Shown here: piece by piece, positions 63,592 through 64,000 of the stretch | How the letters are laid out: the number at the start of each line of letters is the position of its first letter | How positions within the stretch are numbered: position 1 is the first letter of the stretch | Assembly: GCF_002887595.1 (NCBI RefSeq) | Contig: NZ_PEBU01000005.1 | Location: forward strand, 1-64,000 | Length of the DNA: 64,000 nucleotides | Reading direction: 5' to 3' | Source of the DNA: Bowmanella denitrificans | GTDB lineage: Bacteria; Pseudomonadota; Gammaproteobacteria; Enterobacterales; Alteromonadaceae | Translations under genes and position numbers: made by a program | The notes under the pieces: generated by a model | The model's database searches: none | The model's input: only the letters and a program-made list of their open reading frames with translations | Told to the model about the DNA's origin: nothing

Positions 63592-64000
63592 ATGGCACTT
63601 TCGTTGGAACAACTGGAAGCCTTTCTGGCCGCAGTCGAAACCGGCAGCTTTTCAGCTGCAGCAAGAAAGCTGGGTAAAGCCCAGTCGTCGATCAGTGGCC
63701 TGATCAGCAATCTGGAATCGGATACCGGCCTGCCACTATTTGACCGCAGCACCCGTGAACCGCGACTAACCCGCCAGGGTCAAGCCTTAATGGAAGACGT
63801 GAAAGCGGTGCTGAAAAGTCATAATCACCTGCGTTACCGGGTCAGCCATCTTACCGACAAAGTCGAGCCTGCCATTGGTATTGCCTACGACAATCTGCTG
63901 GTGCATGAAGACAACATCAACAGCCTGATACGCGATTTTGAACGAGCCTTCCCCAGCACCTCTTTAATGCTGCTGCATGCTACGCACCATGGTGCGTATC
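63592..64000 (+). CDS. LysR-family regulator (cut by the window end)
   Basis: The first 136 codons of a LysR-type regulator. The winged HTH is complete: SLEQLEAFLAAVETGSFSAAARKLGKAQSSISGLISNLE, LFDRSTREPRLTRQGQAL. The effector domain begins near residue 90 (PAIGIAYDNLLV) and runs off the window. ATG 63592 follows an AAGGAG at about 12 bases. It lies downstream of the DUF1445-pxp-DUF4392 operon on the same strand and is a candidate regulator of it. Confidence 0.88.
   Translation, partial: MALSLEQLEAFLAAVETGSFSAAARKLGKAQSSISGLISNLESDTGLPLFDRSTREPRLTRQGQALMEDVKAVLKSHNHLRYRVSHLTDKVEPAIGIAYDNLLVHEDNINSLIRDFERAFPSTSLMLLHATHHGAY

Overview
This 64-kb window is a chromosomal stretch of a Gram-negative gammaproteobacterium. 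The many TonB-dependent receptors, outer-membrane lipoproteins, a LysC-type aspartokinase, NagX, and PEP-CTERM and GlyGly-CTERM sorting signals suggest an aquatic, polymer-degrading member of the Alteromonadales. The genus is not fixed by the sequence. I see no tRNA, rRNA, CRISPR array, transposase or prophage gene. Assignments come from reading motifs, gene order and translations by eye; no database search was run.

Layout. (1) 1-9.9 kb: the tail of an upstream gene, an Ig-like lipoprotein, a secreted S9 peptidase, then a minus-strand set of PepSY membrane protein, siderophore-type receptor and beta-propeller lipoprotein. (2) 10-14.8 kb: a 1148-residue secreted protein with five 109-residue repeats, Ig/PKD-like domains and a C-terminal dockerin, followed by a cohesin-like protein carrying a PEP-CTERM anchor. 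(3) 14.8-31 kb: a membrane HTH-TPR regulator and two paralogous signalling modules, each LytTR regulator, LytS-type kinase and second LytTR regulator, each lying next to a large Oar-like TonB-dependent receptor. Between the modules are a metallo-hydrolase, an OmpA lipoprotein and a beta-carbonic anhydrase. (4) 31-46 kb: an unrecognised AT-rich secreted protein, lysC, a porin, a TonB-like protein, an M1 peptidase pair, a substrate-binding-protein gene broken by one in-frame TGA, a cyclophilin with a GlyGly-CTERM tail, a large subtilase, and a second PEP-CTERM protein behind a good sigma-54 promoter match. (5) 46-58 kb: a MurNAc salvage locus of a D-lactate dehydrogenase-like flavoprotein, an RpiR/MurR regulator, and the coupled operon symporter-MurK-MurQ-NamZ, diverging from lipoprotein NagZ and NagX. 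(6) 59.4-63.4 kb: a DUF1445 protein, PxpA, PxpB, PxpC and a DUF4392 protein, then a LysR regulator cut by the window end.

How the genes work together. Regions 5 and 6 read as one wall-catabolism area. NamZ and NagZ would cut glycan strands outside the cytoplasm, the symporter would import the amino sugars, MurK and MurQ would make GlcNAc-6-P plus D-lactate, and the flavoprotein would oxidise the lactate. The two D-glutamate-cyclase-like proteins flanking 5-oxoprolinase suggest that wall D-glutamate enters metabolism through 5-oxoproline. This joined route is the most interesting proposal here; the dockerin/cohesin-PEP-CTERM pair and the twin two-regulator signalling modules come next.
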